Below are positions 8,891 to 17,817 of a stretch of DNA of 64,000 nt, one piece after another; the stretch's first letter is position 1, and each line of letters opens with the position of its first letter. The notes under the pieces were generated by a model. That model saw only the letters and a list, made by a program, of their open reading frames with translations. It searched no databases and was not told where the DNA came from. The DNA lies in contig CABQLK010000001.1 of the NCBI GenBank assembly GCA_902465015.1, positions 62,001-126,000 on the forward strand. Direction: 5' to 3'. The position numbers and the translations under genes were made by a program. This DNA comes from an uncultured Collinsella sp. GTDB lineage: Bacteria; Actinomycetota; Coriobacteriia; Coriobacteriales; Coriobacteriaceae.

Positions 8891-8919
8891 ATATTACGCG
8901 GGAGTTCGGTAAACGGCAA
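8891..8919 (-). promoter_or_regulatory. Promoter of initiator tRNA
   Basis: Minus strand TTGCCG (8914-8919), 17-bp spacer, TAATAT (8891-8896), about 31 bp before the tRNA 5' end. Confidence 0.6.
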
Positions 8920-9013
8920 GGAAAATCTCGTGGAGCATAATTCCTTCATATTTAAACCCCTCAGCCCCTATCACCGTAAACGAATCGCAGCCGAGAGCCG
9001 TCGGCGGCGCGTA

Positions 9014-9019
9014 TACAAT
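9014..9019 (+). promoter_or_regulatory. Possible -10 element of coaX
   Basis: TACAAT lies 36 bp before the coaX ATG. No good -35 is seen, so this is tentative. Confidence 0.35.
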
Positions 9020-9055
9020 GGTGCGCGTCCTTTTATGCCAACACTGGGAGTAGAC

Positions 9056-9829
9056 ATGCTGCTCGCTATCGATATGGGAAACACGCAGACGGCCATGGGC
9101 CTGTTTGACGGAGACGAGCTGGTGCAGTCGTGGCGCATGCCCACCGACCGCTCTTATACCGCCGACGAGATCCATGTGCGCCTGATGGGTTTCTTTAAGA
9201 TGTACGGCCTTTCGCTCGACGCGGTCGACGCGATCGCCTTTGCGGGCGTGGTGCCGCAGCTCTCGCGCGAATGGCACGCCGTGGCCGACCGCATTGCCGC
9301 AGACGCCATCGTCATTGGGCCGCAGACGGCTGCGGTGACCAAACTGCGCGCGGCGCGCCCCCAGGCCGTAGGTGCCGATCGCGTCGCCAACGCCGTTGCG
9401 GCCGAAACTTTCTACGGCGCGCCGGCAATCGTGGTGGACTTTGGCACCGCGACCAATATCGACGTCATCGATGAGGACGGTTATTACATTGGTGGAGCGA
9501 TTGCGCCGGGCATCCGCATTTCGATGGACGCGCTCGCCGCCCGAGCCGCCAAGCTCGCCAGCGTTCCGCTCGAGGCGCCCGAGCACGCCATCGGCCGCGA
9601 TACCGAGGAGTGCATCAAGGTTGGCGCCGTGGTGGGCGCTGCCGCCATGGCCGAGGGCCTGGTCGCACGCATGAAGCGCGAGCTGGGTCGTGAGGACGCC
9701 ACCGTTATCGCCACGGGCGGTCTCGCCGGCATCGTCGCCGATTCGACCGATGCCTTCGACGTGGTCGACGGACAACTCACCATCAAGGGTATCTGCGAAA
9801 TCTACCGCCGCATGCAGGAGCTGGGATAG
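9056..9829 (+). CDS. coaX: Type III pantothenate kinase
   Basis: 257 residues; phosphorylates pantothenate in the first step of coenzyme A synthesis, using the CoaX (ASKHA-fold) enzyme instead of CoaA. MLLAIDMGNTQTAMGLFDG gives the phosphate-1 motif, GADRVANAVAA and VVDFGTATNIDVID the central motifs, and GGAIAPGIRIS the substrate region. The frame is open far upstream, but that part reads through the tRNA and has no conserved residues; the ATG at 9056 has GGGAG at 5-6 nt. It is convergent with the biotin ligase-like gene. Confidence 0.93.
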   Translation: MLLAIDMGNTQTAMGLFDGDELVQSWRMPTDRSYTADEIHVRLMGFFKMYGLSLDAVDAIAFAGVVPQLSREWHAVADRIAADAIVIGPQTAAVTKLRAARPQAVGADRVANAVAAETFYGAPAIVVDFGTATNIDVIDEDGYYIGGAIAPGIRISMDALAARAAKLASVPLEAPEHAIGRDTEECIKVGAVVGAAAMAEGLVARMKRELGREDATVIATGGLAGIVADSTDAFDVVDGQLTIKGICEIYRRMQELG

Positions 9830-9974
9830 AGCAGGGGCTTAAGTCGAGCACGCCCGATGCCACAGTCCCCGCAAAGGCTCGCCAAGCCTATTCCTCAGAT
9901 AGGCGAAACCCTCCCCGGCACAGGCCGAGAAGGGTCTTGTTGCCATCGTTATCTTTGAGCGCTGGCGCCCCGCG

Positions 9975-10676
9975 CTACAGCCCGCGAATTCGTACAGCCT
10001 CGGGCGGAAACTCCTGCTCGCCGGCATCGGTCTTGATGGTCGCGCGGCCCCAGATGTCCAGGCCCGCAAACACACCGACCGCAAGCGGCAAGCCGTTGGG
10101 AGACACCGCCGCAACCTGGCGGCCCAGCAGCGGCACCATGTCGAAGTACTCGCCCAGCACGGGAGCCAGCGGCCCTGCGGCGCCTTGCGGCGTGTTGGCA
10201 ACAACCGCCCAGGCGTCCACGCGGGCCAGCACGGCGGCGGCCAGCGTCTCGACCAGCGCTTCGTCAGCCACGTCCACACCAAGCTCGCTCAGCGCCGAAC
10301 GCTCAATATCCACCGTCACGGCACCGAACATGCCCGCAGCACCGGCACCGCCGTTCACGGCAACACGCGCGAGCGACGTCTCAAACGCAGGCGCACCGCA
10401 CACGATATCGCTCGGCCACTGGATACCCACCTTACCGGCAAGGCCCAACCCCGGCGTCGAAGCCGTGCCCACAAGCGCGTCCATCATGCCCATAGCCGCC
10501 ACAAACGGCAGGCCGTGGAAGGCATGCATGTTCACATCGGGGCGCACGACCAGCGAAAACATCAGCGATGCATCGCCCGCGCTCCACGCGCACCAGCCCG
10601 CGGACATGCCCTCGCGGCCCGCGTCGCGCGCCGCGTCGAGCTCGGTGCCAGCGGCAACAGCATTCATCTCGATCAT
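9975..10676 (-). CDS. Biotin--protein ligase-like protein, degenerate motifs
   Basis: 233 residues resembling the catalytic and C-terminal domains of BirA. The KWPNDI signature is present as QWPSDIV (near 127), and the C-terminal SH3-like part is seen in LLGRQVAAVSPNGLPLAVGV with an IWGRATIKTDAGEQ strand. The N-terminus is short: the STN segment is missing and the biotin-loop GRGRRG motif is reduced to something like DAGREGMSAG. The catalytic-site lysine of KWPN is Gln. It may be a diverged ligase, a relative with another acyl substrate, or inactive. ATG at 10676 directly follows the TAG of folP-folK, so they are co-transcribed. Confidence 0.6.
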   Translation of the reverse strand: MIEMNAVAAGTELDAARDAGREGMSAGWCAWSAGDASLMFSLVVRPDVNMHAFHGLPFVAAMGMMDALVGTASTPGLGLAGKVGIQWPSDIVCGAPAFETSLARVAVNGGAGAAGMFGAVTVDIERSALSELGVDVADEALVETLAAAVLARVDAWAVVANTPQGAAGPLAPVLGEYFDMVPLLGRQVAAVSPNGLPLAVGVFAGLDIWGRATIKTDAGEQEFPPEAVRIRGL

Positions 10677-12419
10677 CTACATACGCCCCAATTCGCCCAC
10701 GATATGGCCCACGCGGTCCTCGGGCTCCTTGACCTCGACGCCGTTGTAGCGGAAGAACCGCGCCGGGTCGTGCATCAGGTCCTCGAGCGGCACCAGCACA
10801 AAATCGCGTTCGCCGATCAGCGGATGCGGCAGGCGCAGCTTTTTGCCGCCGTGGGTCTCGCCGTCCATCCACAGCAGGTCCAGGTCGATGGTGCGCGGAC
10901 CGTTGGCCTTGGCCTTTTTGGAGCGGTCGCGCCCCAGCTCGGCCTCGATCTTCATAAGCTCGTCGAGCAGCACCAACGGCGCCAGCTCGGTCTTGATCTC
11001 GATGACGGCGTTGGCAAACGCGTCCTGGCGCGTCTCGTAGGCAGGCTCGCTCTCGTAGATCTTGGAGGAGTTGGACACGCAGGTGAGTGGAATCTCGGCG
11101 ATCATCTCGCGTGCAGCGCGGATGTTGTCGCAGCGATGCCCCAGGTTGGAGCCCACAGCCACAAACGCGCGGCGCGGCTGCGGCTTGGCAACCGCCCAGT
11201 AACCGTTCAGGAACTGCGCAAAACCCGCGGCGTCGTGCACGCGCACGATGTTGGCACCGGCCTGGATGGCGCCCAGGCACACGCCAAACGTAGCGGCATC
11301 GCGCTCGGCGGCCTCGGTCACACCCGAGACGGCGCCCACAAAGCGCTTGCGCGACACGGCGCACATGAGCGGATAGCCCAGTGACGCCATCTTGGCAGTC
11401 TCGCGCTGGATGACGATGTCCTCGTTAGCCGACTTACCAAAGCCCGGGCCAGGATCAATGCAGATGCGGTCGCGCGACACGCCGGCATGGATGAGCGTGC
11501 GGGCCTGGTCGGACAGAAAGCCCATGACGCGGCGCATGATGGGCGCCGAATCGGGCAGGGTGAAGCGGCGGAGCTGCGAGGTGGGCACGTAGGCTTCCTC
11601 GCGGCGGGCGCTGCGGCGCATCATGGCGGCCAGGCGGTCATTGGACTCCGATGCGGCCTCGGTGGCTGCGGGAGTGGCCTCGGGCGCGGGCGCGACGGTC
11701 TCGGCGGCAGTAGCCTGCTCGGCGGCCGGCGTCTCCTGCTCGCTTGAAGGCTCGGACGTGGGCTCCGGTTCGCCAAACGGCAACGAGGGCTGCACCACGC
11801 CGCCCGGAAGCTTGGCCTCCGGCTTAGGCTCGCCCAGCAACTTGCCGCGACGGCGGCGAGCCGGCTTCTCGGCCTCACGCGCGGCCTCGGCAGCCGCCTC
11901 GCGCGCCTTCTCGGCAACAAACGCCGCTGCCGAGGTATCGAGCTGCACCGTTGCGTGTGTGCGTGCGGGCGCGGCGACCTCGCCGGCATGCATCACGATG
12001 ACGCCGCAGGTGCTCGTCTTAACAAACTCGACCATCTTGGGATCGGTGAAGCCGGTCACGTCGTTGACGATCGAGGCGCCGCAGCGCACGGCCGCCTTGG
12101 CAACCGCCACGTGGCGCGTGTCGATCGAGACGATGGCACCCTCTTTGGCCAGCGCGCGCACAACGGGCAGCACGCGGCGAGCCTCCTCGTCGGGGTTGAC
12201 CGGAGTAAAGCCGGGACGCGTGGACTCACCGCCCACGTCGATGATGTCGGCGCCGGCGTCGAGCATCGCCAGGCCGTACTCGATGGCGGCATCGGGGTCG
12301 AAGTGCTCCCCGCCATCGCTAAACGAATCGGGCGTCACGTTGAGGACGCCCATGATGCGCGGACGGTCAAAGCTGAGCTCGTACTTTCCGCACCGCCATG
12401 TCTTGCTGTCGTTCGCCAT
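10677..12419 (-). CDS. folP-folK: Bifunctional dihydropteroate synthase / HPPK (FolP-FolK)
   Basis: 580 residues carrying two successive folate-pathway activities. The DHPS barrel starts with MGVLNVTPDSFSDGG (23-37) and continues with DIIDVGGESTRPG; it resumes after an insertion at IDPGPGFGKS (321-330) and ends near 405. HPPK follows from 418 (AVGSNLGHRCDN) to about 570 with GPRTIDLDLL and LPHPLIGERDFVL. Residues 147-285, inside the barrel after VIVMH, are a Glu/Ala/Pro-rich low-complexity insertion absent from ordinary DHPS. The start at 12419 is chosen for AGGAGG 6 nt upstream. HPPK normally acts before DHPS, so the fusion joins neighbouring steps. Confidence 0.92.
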   Translation of the reverse strand: MANDSKTWRCGKYELSFDRPRIMGVLNVTPDSFSDGGEHFDPDAAIEYGLAMLDAGADIIDVGGESTRPGFTPVNPDEEARRVLPVVRALAKEGAIVSIDTRHVAVAKAAVRCGASIVNDVTGFTDPKMVEFVKTSTCGVIVMHAGEVAAPARTHATVQLDTSAAAFVAEKAREAAAEAAREAEKPARRRRGKLLGEPKPEAKLPGGVVQPSLPFGEPEPTSEPSSEQETPAAEQATAAETVAPAPEATPAATEAASESNDRLAAMMRRSARREEAYVPTSQLRRFTLPDSAPIMRRVMGFLSDQARTLIHAGVSRDRICIDPGPGFGKSANEDIVIQRETAKMASLGYPLMCAVSRKRFVGAVSGVTEAAERDAATFGVCLGAIQAGANIVRVHDAAGFAQFLNGYWAVAKPQPRRAFVAVGSNLGHRCDNIRAAREMIAEIPLTCVSNSSKIYESEPAYETRQDAFANAVIEIKTELAPLVLLDELMKIEAELGRDRSKKAKANGPRTIDLDLLWMDGETHGGKKLRLPHPLIGERDFVLVPLEDLMHDPARFFRYNGVEVKEPEDRVGHIVGELGRM

Positions 12420-12514
12420 GAACATCCTCCTAAAATGCCCACGCCGCCGAGCTTGGAGAGCTGGCGGCGGGGTCGCTTTGCACTCAGTCTTTCTATTGTA
12501 TCCGCGCGCGCGGG

Positions 12515-13267
12515 CTAGAACGCAAACGCGGCCGCGATGTCGCAAGAAATCAGCAGGTCGGCATTTGCATCCTGATCGGTGGGAGCAAGGTTGCATATGG
12601 CCAGCGTATCGCCGGTAAAGTAACGCGTAAGGCCCGCCGCCGGATACACCACGAGCGAGGTCCCACCCACAATGAGGGCATCGGCCGCGGCGATGGCGGC
12701 AACGGCACCGGTCAGCACATGCTCATCGAGCGGCTCCTCGTAGAGCACCACATCGGGCTTGATGCGCCCGCCGCACGCAGGACACACAGGCACGCCCGCG
12801 GCGTCCTCGTGCTCGCGCGAGCAAATCCACTCGGCGCTATAGACCGCGCCGCACGACTGGCAAATGTTGCGATGGACCGATCCGTGCAGCTCGAACACGC
12901 GCTGCGAGCCCGCCATCTGATGCAAGCCGTCGATGTTTTGCGTCACCACGGCATCAAGCTTGCCGGCGCGCTCCAGCTCGGCCAGCTTGGTGTGGCAGCG
13001 GTTGGGCTTGGCGCCAAGCGCGATCATCTTGGTCCGGTAGAAGTCGAAGAACTCGGCCGGATGCGCCTCGTAAAAGCTATGCGACAGCATGGTCTCGGGC
13101 GGATAGGCAAACTGCTGGTGATACAGGCCGTCCACGCTGCGGAAATCGGGGATGCCACTTGCCGTGGAAACACCCGCGCCGCCAAAGAAGACCACGCGCT
13201 TGTGAGTGTCAAACAGATCCGCCAGCGCGGCGGAGGCCTGCCTGGGGTCCGATATTGCCTGCGTCAT
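12515..13267 (-). CDS. cobB: NAD-dependent protein deacylase, Sir2 family
   Basis: 250 residues. Sirtuins remove acyl groups from lysines using NAD. The NAD pocket is GGAGVSTASGIPDFRS (29-44), the catalytic region QNIDGLH and ELHGSVH (His near 123), the zinc site CQSCG and CPACG about 30 residues apart, and the distal NAD loop GTSLVVYPAAGL. The zinc cysteines are intact. ATG 13267 has GGAGG at 6 nt. It precedes folP-folK with a 95-bp gap that holds a GC hairpin (near 12449-12480) lacking a clear T-run, so the two may share transcription. Confidence 0.92.
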   Translation of the reverse strand: MTQAISDPRQASAALADLFDTHKRVVFFGGAGVSTASGIPDFRSVDGLYHQQFAYPPETMLSHSFYEAHPAEFFDFYRTKMIALGAKPNRCHTKLAELERAGKLDAVVTQNIDGLHQMAGSQRVFELHGSVHRNICQSCGAVYSAEWICSREHEDAAGVPVCPACGGRIKPDVVLYEEPLDEHVLTGAVAAIAAADALIVGGTSLVVYPAAGLTRYFTGDTLAICNLAPTDQDANADLLISCDIAAAFAF

Positions 13268-13402
13268 ATTTGTCCTCCGTCCTTGTTAGTCGGGCAGCGT
13301 TGGGCGACGTCCCAGCATGCGGCCTTTAAGTCAGCATGCGCGGAGCCCACCCCGCCCCTGTTGCGCTAATCTTAAGCCTGCCAACCCCGTCGAAAGGACA
13401 CC

Positions 13403-14221
13403 ATGCCTCAGACTTACACTTTCGCCTCGTGGAACGTCAACGGCCTGCGCGCCGTTCTCAAAAAGGACCCGAGCTTTATCCAGATCGCGCAGGAACTCGA
13501 TGTCGATGTCCTGGCGCTGCAAGAAACCAAGTTGCAAGAAGGCCAGGTTGATATTGACCTGCCCGGCTATCACCAAACCTGGAGCTACGCCGAGCGCAAG
13601 GGCTACTCGGGCACTGCGGTCTTTAGCCGCCAGGAACCGCTGCGCGTGCTGCACGCCGACGCGCTGCTACCCTACGCCGGCGAGGGCGAGGCGGCCGAGC
13701 TCGTCGCCCAAGCCGTAACCGAGGGCCGCGTCTGCGCGCTGGAGTTCGACAAGTTCTGGTTTGTGGATGTCTACACTCCCAACGCGCAAAACGAACTCGC
13801 CCGCATCGACGTGCGCATGGCCTGGGACGATGCCTACCGCGACTTTTTGAGCGCGCTCGAGCGCGAGACCGGCAAACCCGTCGTGACCTGCGGCGACTTT
13901 AACGTGGCGCACGAGGAGATCGACCTTAAGAATCCCAAGTCCAACCGCGGCAACGCCGGCTTTTCGGACGAGGAGCGCGGCAAGTTTACCGAACTGCTCA
14001 ACGCCGGGTTTACCGATACCTGGCGCGCGGCAAACCCCGACGTCGAGGGCGTCTACAGCTGGTGGAGCTACCGCTTTAATGCCCGCAAGAACAACGCAGG
14101 CTGGCGCATCGATTACTTCCTGGTGAGCGACGCAATCGCCGGCAATGTGCGCGACGCCGGAATCCGCGGCGACATCTTTGGCAGCGACCACTGCCCCGTC
14201 ACCCTCGCGCTAGAGCTCTAG
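13403..14221 (+). CDS. xth: Exodeoxyribonuclease III
   Basis: 272 residues, Mg-dependent AP endonuclease and 3'-5' exonuclease of base-excision repair. Family motifs are clear: FASWNVNGLRA (N-terminus), LQETKLQ (metal Glu near 41), VYTPNA, CGDFNVAHEEIDL, NAGWRIDYFLVS and GSDHCPVTL (catalytic Asp-His). Length matches the family. ATG has GAAAGGAC upstream. It is divergent from cobB and convergent with the ECF transporter operon. Confidence 0.95.
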   Translation: MPQTYTFASWNVNGLRAVLKKDPSFIQIAQELDVDVLALQETKLQEGQVDIDLPGYHQTWSYAERKGYSGTAVFSRQEPLRVLHADALLPYAGEGEAAELVAQAVTEGRVCALEFDKFWFVDVYTPNAQNELARIDVRMAWDDAYRDFLSALERETGKPVVTCGDFNVAHEEIDLKNPKSNRGNAGFSDEERGKFTELLNAGFTDTWRAANPDVEGVYSWWSYRFNARKNNAGWRIDYFLVSDAIAGNVRDAGIRGDIFGSDHCPVTLALEL

Positions 14222-14236
14222 CGCCAAGTAATTCCT

Positions 14237-14276
14237 GGGGGACAGAGGAAAACAGATCATGTGGCCCCTCTCCCCC
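14237..14276. repeat. GGGGGACAGAGG palindrome
   Basis: GGGGGACAGAGG (14237) pairs with CCTCTCCCCC (14267-14276) across a short loop. It belongs to the GGGAC-type dyads that recur between genes of this window. Confidence 0.55.
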
Positions 14277-14282
14277 TATAAG

Positions 14283-14345
14283 TTGCGGTGGAATAGTTCC
14301 TGTTTGGGCAGCAAATAGCCAAAAACGAGAACTATTCCACCGCAA
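14283..14345. repeat. Perfect 17-bp inverted repeat, REP-like
   Basis: TTGCGGTGGAATAGTTC at 14283-14299 is exactly complementary to 14329-14345. Inside, GTTTGG pairs with CCAAAAAC, so the whole 63 bp can fold as one hairpin. It lies between convergent genes and lacks a T-run, so it looks more like a repeat element than a terminator. Confidence 0.75.
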
Positions 14346-14369
14346 GTTCGTGTGGGAACGCGAAATGCC

Positions 14370-15083
14370 TTACAGCCCGTATTTCACGACGACACGGTTA
14401 ATGCGACGGCACCAGGGCTTGTACAAGGCGGCCAAAAACACGCAGGTCGCGAGTCCGTGCGTGATATCGAACGGCACGGCGGTGGCAAGACGTGCCACGG
14501 CACCTGCCCAAGTAAGCGGCTGTACAAAACCAATGATGTCGTAGGCGTTGATCACAACGCCGTACAGCAAACCCGAAGCAAAGCCGTAGGTCAGCAGCGC
14601 CGGCATACGCACGGTGCCATCGGCGCGGTCGAATGCACCCGCATACGCCAGCGCACCGCCAACGTATCCCACGAGCCCCCAGGCATACATCTGCCACGGC
14701 GTCCACATGCCCTGCCCAAAAAAGAAATTGCTGGTCAGCGCCGCCAGCGCGCCAACCATAAAACCATTGCGGCGACCAAGCGTCGCCCCCGCGATAATGG
14801 CGATGGCGCTCACCGGTTTAAAGTCGGGAATGGGCCCAAACAGAATGCGCCCCGCCGCCGCCAGTGCCGCCAGCACCAGCGTGGGCATAATCTGGCGCAA
14901 GCCCGGACGAGATGCCTCGTAACCCGCAAAGAACAGCGCGAGCACCAGCGCCACCACGACCAGCATGGCAAGTGCCGCCTGCTCAACGCCCGCTAGCAAC
15001 GCCGCAGCCATCACCGCTGGCACCGCCAGCAGCAGCGGGATCTCCAGTTTTGTAAGCAGGCGCGCGACGCGATAATCCGTCAT
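14370..15083 (-). CDS. ECF transporter substrate-binding membrane subunit (S component)
   Basis: 237 residues with about six hydrophobic spans. The S component binds a vitamin-type substrate and docks on EcfT-EcfA. The stretch DFKPVSAIAIIAGATLGRRNG followed by SNFFFGQGMWTPWQM is typical of one S-component family in gut Firmicutes and Coriobacteria; related proteins have been linked to cobalamin or pyrimidine precursors, but the ligand cannot be decided here. ATG 15083 lies 4 bp after the ATPase stop. A longer frame upstream overlaps the ATPase and was rejected. Last gene of the operon ecfT-ecfA-S. Confidence 0.8.
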   Translation of the reverse strand: MTDYRVARLLTKLEIPLLLAVPAVMAAALLAGVEQAALAMLVVVALVLALFFAGYEASRPGLRQIMPTLVLAALAAAGRILFGPIPDFKPVSAIAIIAGATLGRRNGFMVGALAALTSNFFFGQGMWTPWQMYAWGLVGYVGGALAYAGAFDRADGTVRMPALLTYGFASGLLYGVVINAYDIIGFVQPLTWAGAVARLATAVPFDITHGLATCVFLAALYKPWCRRINRVVVKYGL

Positions 15084-15087
15084 CCCA

Positions 15088-16731
15088 TCACGCCCTATAA
15101 AACACGTTGTCGGCAAAGAAGTCGGCCGGGGACTCCATGCAGGCAATCTCACCGTCAAACATCATGGCAACGTCATCGGCAACCTGCTCGGCAAAATCCA
15201 GATCGTGCGTGGCCATGATGACGGTGCCGCCAACCTTCGCATGGTCACGCAGGGCGCGGGCGATGATGCGGCGGCTCTCCAGGTCCAAACCCTTGGTGGG
15301 CTCGTCAAGCAGCAGCAGCTCGGGGCCGATCAGCAGCAGCTTTGCCAGTGCGAGCAGCTGGCGCTGTCCGCCCGAGAGGTCGTAGGGGTGGCGCGTCTCC
15401 AGGCCGTCCAATCCCAGTTGCGCCGCACGCTCCAGCGCCATAGCCTCGTCATATCCGCAGGTCGAGGCCCATTCCATCAGCTCGTTGCGCACCGTCTCGG
15501 CAACCAGCAGGGCCTTGGGGTTCTGCGGCAGCAGCGCAGCCGAGGCCGCTCCGCGCACCATGCGGCCGCGCTGCAGCTTGGCGGTCTTCGCCAGCACCGA
15601 GAGCATCGTCGACTTACCGCATCCGTTGCCGCCCACGATCGCATGCACCGCACCGGCCGAAAACGACGCATCGAGCCCACGCAACACCCAGCCGGACGCT
15701 CGATCGTAGCGAAACCAACCTTCCGACAGGGTGGTAGCCGACCCAGCGTGCATTTTTTGGAATATTCTGCTTCCATCCGTGCGCGAGAAGGCTTCCAAGC
15801 CGTTCTCGAGCGACGTTTGCGCCACAAATTCGGACGATTTGTCCAATTCCAAACTTTTTTTCGCGCTCGATACGTCCCCGGGCGGCTCCAGAGAGCCCAA
15901 ATTGTCCTCACGCCTGCTGAATACTCCGTTTTTTGCACATCGGATGGCACCCCACCCCAACATGTCATCGGAAAACAGCGATTCTCGGCGTACCAAAGAA
16001 GCCATATCCGCCGCCTCGTGCACGCGGCCATCCTCAATCCGGTACGCACACGTCGCGTATTCGAGCATTGGGCGCGGCTGATGCGTCGCCACAACAACCG
16101 TGCAGCCCAGCTCGCGATTTACACGAAACAGCGCGTGCAGGAAATTCTTCTCGGCAACGGGATCGAGCTGAGACGTGGGCTCGTCGAGCAGCAGCACGTG
16201 CGGGCGCAGCGCCAGAACGGCGGCAAGCGACAGCAGCTGCTTGCGGCCACCCGAAAGCGTATCGGTATCACGATGAAGCCAGTCCTCCAGACCAAAGAAA
16301 TAGCTGGTCTCGGCAACACGGCGGCGCATCTCGTCGCGCGACACACCCAGATTCTCTAGGCCAAACGCCATCTCGTGCCACACGGTCTCGCACACAATCT
16401 GGTTCTCGGGATCCTGAAACACATAACCCACGCGCTCTGCCGATGCCCGCACGTCCATGTCGGCAACGTTCTCGCCCAGCACGCGCGCATCGCCAGTGCG
16501 CTCGCCCGCTGGAGCGATCTCGGGCTTGAGCAGCGAGAGCAGCGTCGACTTGCCCGACCCGGTACCACCAACAAGCAGTGCAAACGCCCCTTGGGGAACA
16601 CACCAATCGAGCTTCTCGAACACCGGTGCCTCGGCCCCGGAGTAGGCAAAGCGCAGGTCCCGCACTTCAATCGCCGGCGCATCCGAGCCGCACGCCACGC
16701 CCGCCATTTTGCTCTCGTCCAACCGGGTCAT
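15088..16731 (-). CDS. ECF transporter ATPase, two fused ABC domains (EcfA1-EcfA2)
   Basis: 547 residues with two complete nucleotide-binding domains. Domain 1: Walker A GGTGSGKST (55-63), signature LSGGRKQ (159), Walker B VLLLDEPT (179). Domain 2: GGNGCGKST (367), LSGGQRQ (452), LLLLDEPT (471). The linker (about 264-337) is odd: it is Ser/Lys/Glu-rich, unlike other linkers, and its DNA (about 15,720-15,945) is less GC-rich and contains long T/A runs, as if a foreign segment had been inserted in frame. The ATG overlaps the ecfT stop (ATGA). Powers the S component encoded next. Confidence 0.92.
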   Translation of the reverse strand: MTRLDESKMAGVACGSDAPAIEVRDLRFAYSGAEAPVFEKLDWCVPQGAFALLVGGTGSGKSTLLSLLKPEIAPAGERTGDARVLGENVADMDVRASAERVGYVFQDPENQIVCETVWHEMAFGLENLGVSRDEMRRRVAETSYFFGLEDWLHRDTDTLSGGRKQLLSLAAVLALRPHVLLLDEPTSQLDPVAEKNFLHALFRVNRELGCTVVVATHQPRPMLEYATCAYRIEDGRVHEAADMASLVRRESLFSDDMLGWGAIRCAKNGVFSRREDNLGSLEPPGDVSSAKKSLELDKSSEFVAQTSLENGLEAFSRTDGSRIFQKMHAGSATTLSEGWFRYDRASGWVLRGLDASFSAGAVHAIVGGNGCGKSTMLSVLAKTAKLQRGRMVRGAASAALLPQNPKALLVAETVRNELMEWASTCGYDEAMALERAAQLGLDGLETRHPYDLSGGQRQLLALAKLLLIGPELLLLDEPTKGLDLESRRIIARALRDHAKVGGTVIMATHDLDFAEQVADDVAMMFDGEIACMESPADFFADNVFYRA

Positions 16732-17618
16732 CAGCCAAACCTCTTCTCGTCAATCGCGTGCAGCACACAGGGCAGCGCCATCCAGGCCGCGTATACGACA
16801 TAGCCCGGCCACGGCGCCGGCACCGAAAGCTGAGGGTAAAACGAATACTGCGTCGTCGCGGTCCACGCCACTGCCGCCGTGGCCACGCCAAACAGCGCAA
16901 GCCCAACCAGCGCGGCAACATCGCCGCGCCCCAGCCGATACCGCGCATACGTCGTACGACGCGTCGCGGCGCCCCACCCACGGGAGCGCATGGCGTCCGC
17001 GCGCTCCAGCGAATCTTCCATGCCCCAGCCCATCAACACGCTCGATGCCCGTAGGCGCAAACGCACGGGGTCGGCCGGCGCGCGCCTCGGTACATCAATC
17101 GCATCCTGTACCGCCAGTACCGTACGACCGCGGCGCAAAAACTGCGGGATAAGCCGCATACACATCGAGATCATGAGCGCGATCACCGGCGCGGTGTTAC
17201 CCAAAAGCGCAAGCACCTTGTCGTAACCGAGCATCGATGCCGCAGCCTCAAACCACAGCACGCTCGCCACAAACAGCCCACCCATGCACAGGCCGTATAC
17301 CATGCTCTCCAGATACACTGCGCGCATGCCAATACGGAACAGCTCCGTCGAGCCCGAGGCGCTAAACAGCGGATTGAGCACCGCGATGATCAAAATCACC
17401 GGCAGCTGCCAGCGAAGTGCCCCCAACGTACGCGCGGCGCCGCGCGTCGCAAACCCGTACGCCAACCCGCCCGCAAGCGACAGCGCAATCAGCACCGGCT
17501 GCATCGAGAACATGGTGAGCCCCAGCGTCAGCACTATATAGAGTGCCGGCACAGCCGGATGCGACATCGAGAACGCCGCGACGGGCTCGCCGCCAAACTC
17601 CTCTTGTACGTTGTCCAC
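16731..17618 (-). CDS. ecfT: ECF transporter transmembrane subunit T
   Basis: CbiQ/EcfT-type protein of about 295 residues linking the ATPases to the S component. It has N-terminal membrane spans (ALYIVLTLGLTMFSMQPVLIAL), an ALMISMCMRLIPQFL segment, and the cytoplasmic coupling motif DAMRSRGWG (the usual A-x-x-x-R-G). The start is uncertain: the frame is open to 17789, but those residues are basic and unlike the family. GTG at 17618 follows a G-rich stretch and gives a normal length. The gene is divergent from glmU, with about 200 bp between them. Confidence 0.85.
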   Translation of the reverse strand: MDNVQEEFGGEPVAAFSMSHPAVPALYIVLTLGLTMFSMQPVLIALSLAGGLAYGFATRGAARTLGALRWQLPVILIIAVLNPLFSASGSTELFRIGMRAVYLESMVYGLCMGGLFVASVLWFEAAASMLGYDKVLALLGNTAPVIALMISMCMRLIPQFLRRGRTVLAVQDAIDVPRRAPADPVRLRLRASSVLMGWGMEDSLERADAMRSRGWGAATRRTTYARYRLGRGDVAALVGLALFGVATAAVAWTATTQYSFYPQLSVPAPWPGYVVYAAWMALPCVLHAIDEKRFG

Positions 17619-17817
17619 GGGCACCCCCGTCCCCTCGCTCAAACGACAGCTCCGCAGCACCGCCAACGCCGCACGCAAGCAGCGCAAACGCCACGCCGGC
17701 GGCGCAAGCCTCAACCGCCGCAAACCAATCGCTACGCGCTCAACATATGCCTGCGGTATCATATTGCGCCGTGTATCGTTTCCAAACACACGTCTCTATA
17801 ACGTAACAGGAGATCAC

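Noticed and set aside
8678..9055. N-terminal extension of coaX
   Set aside because: The extra residues translate the antisense of the tRNA-Met gene; the CoaX motif starts at the ATG at 9056 with a proper ribosome site.
17619..17789. N-terminal extension of ecfT
   Set aside because: Residues upstream of 17618 are basic and not membrane-like, unlike EcfT N-termini, and would approach the glmU start.
17619..17817. Vitamin riboswitch for the ECF operon
   Set aside because: No cobalamin, TPP, FMN or similar conserved core could be recognised in the short divergent spacer with glmU.
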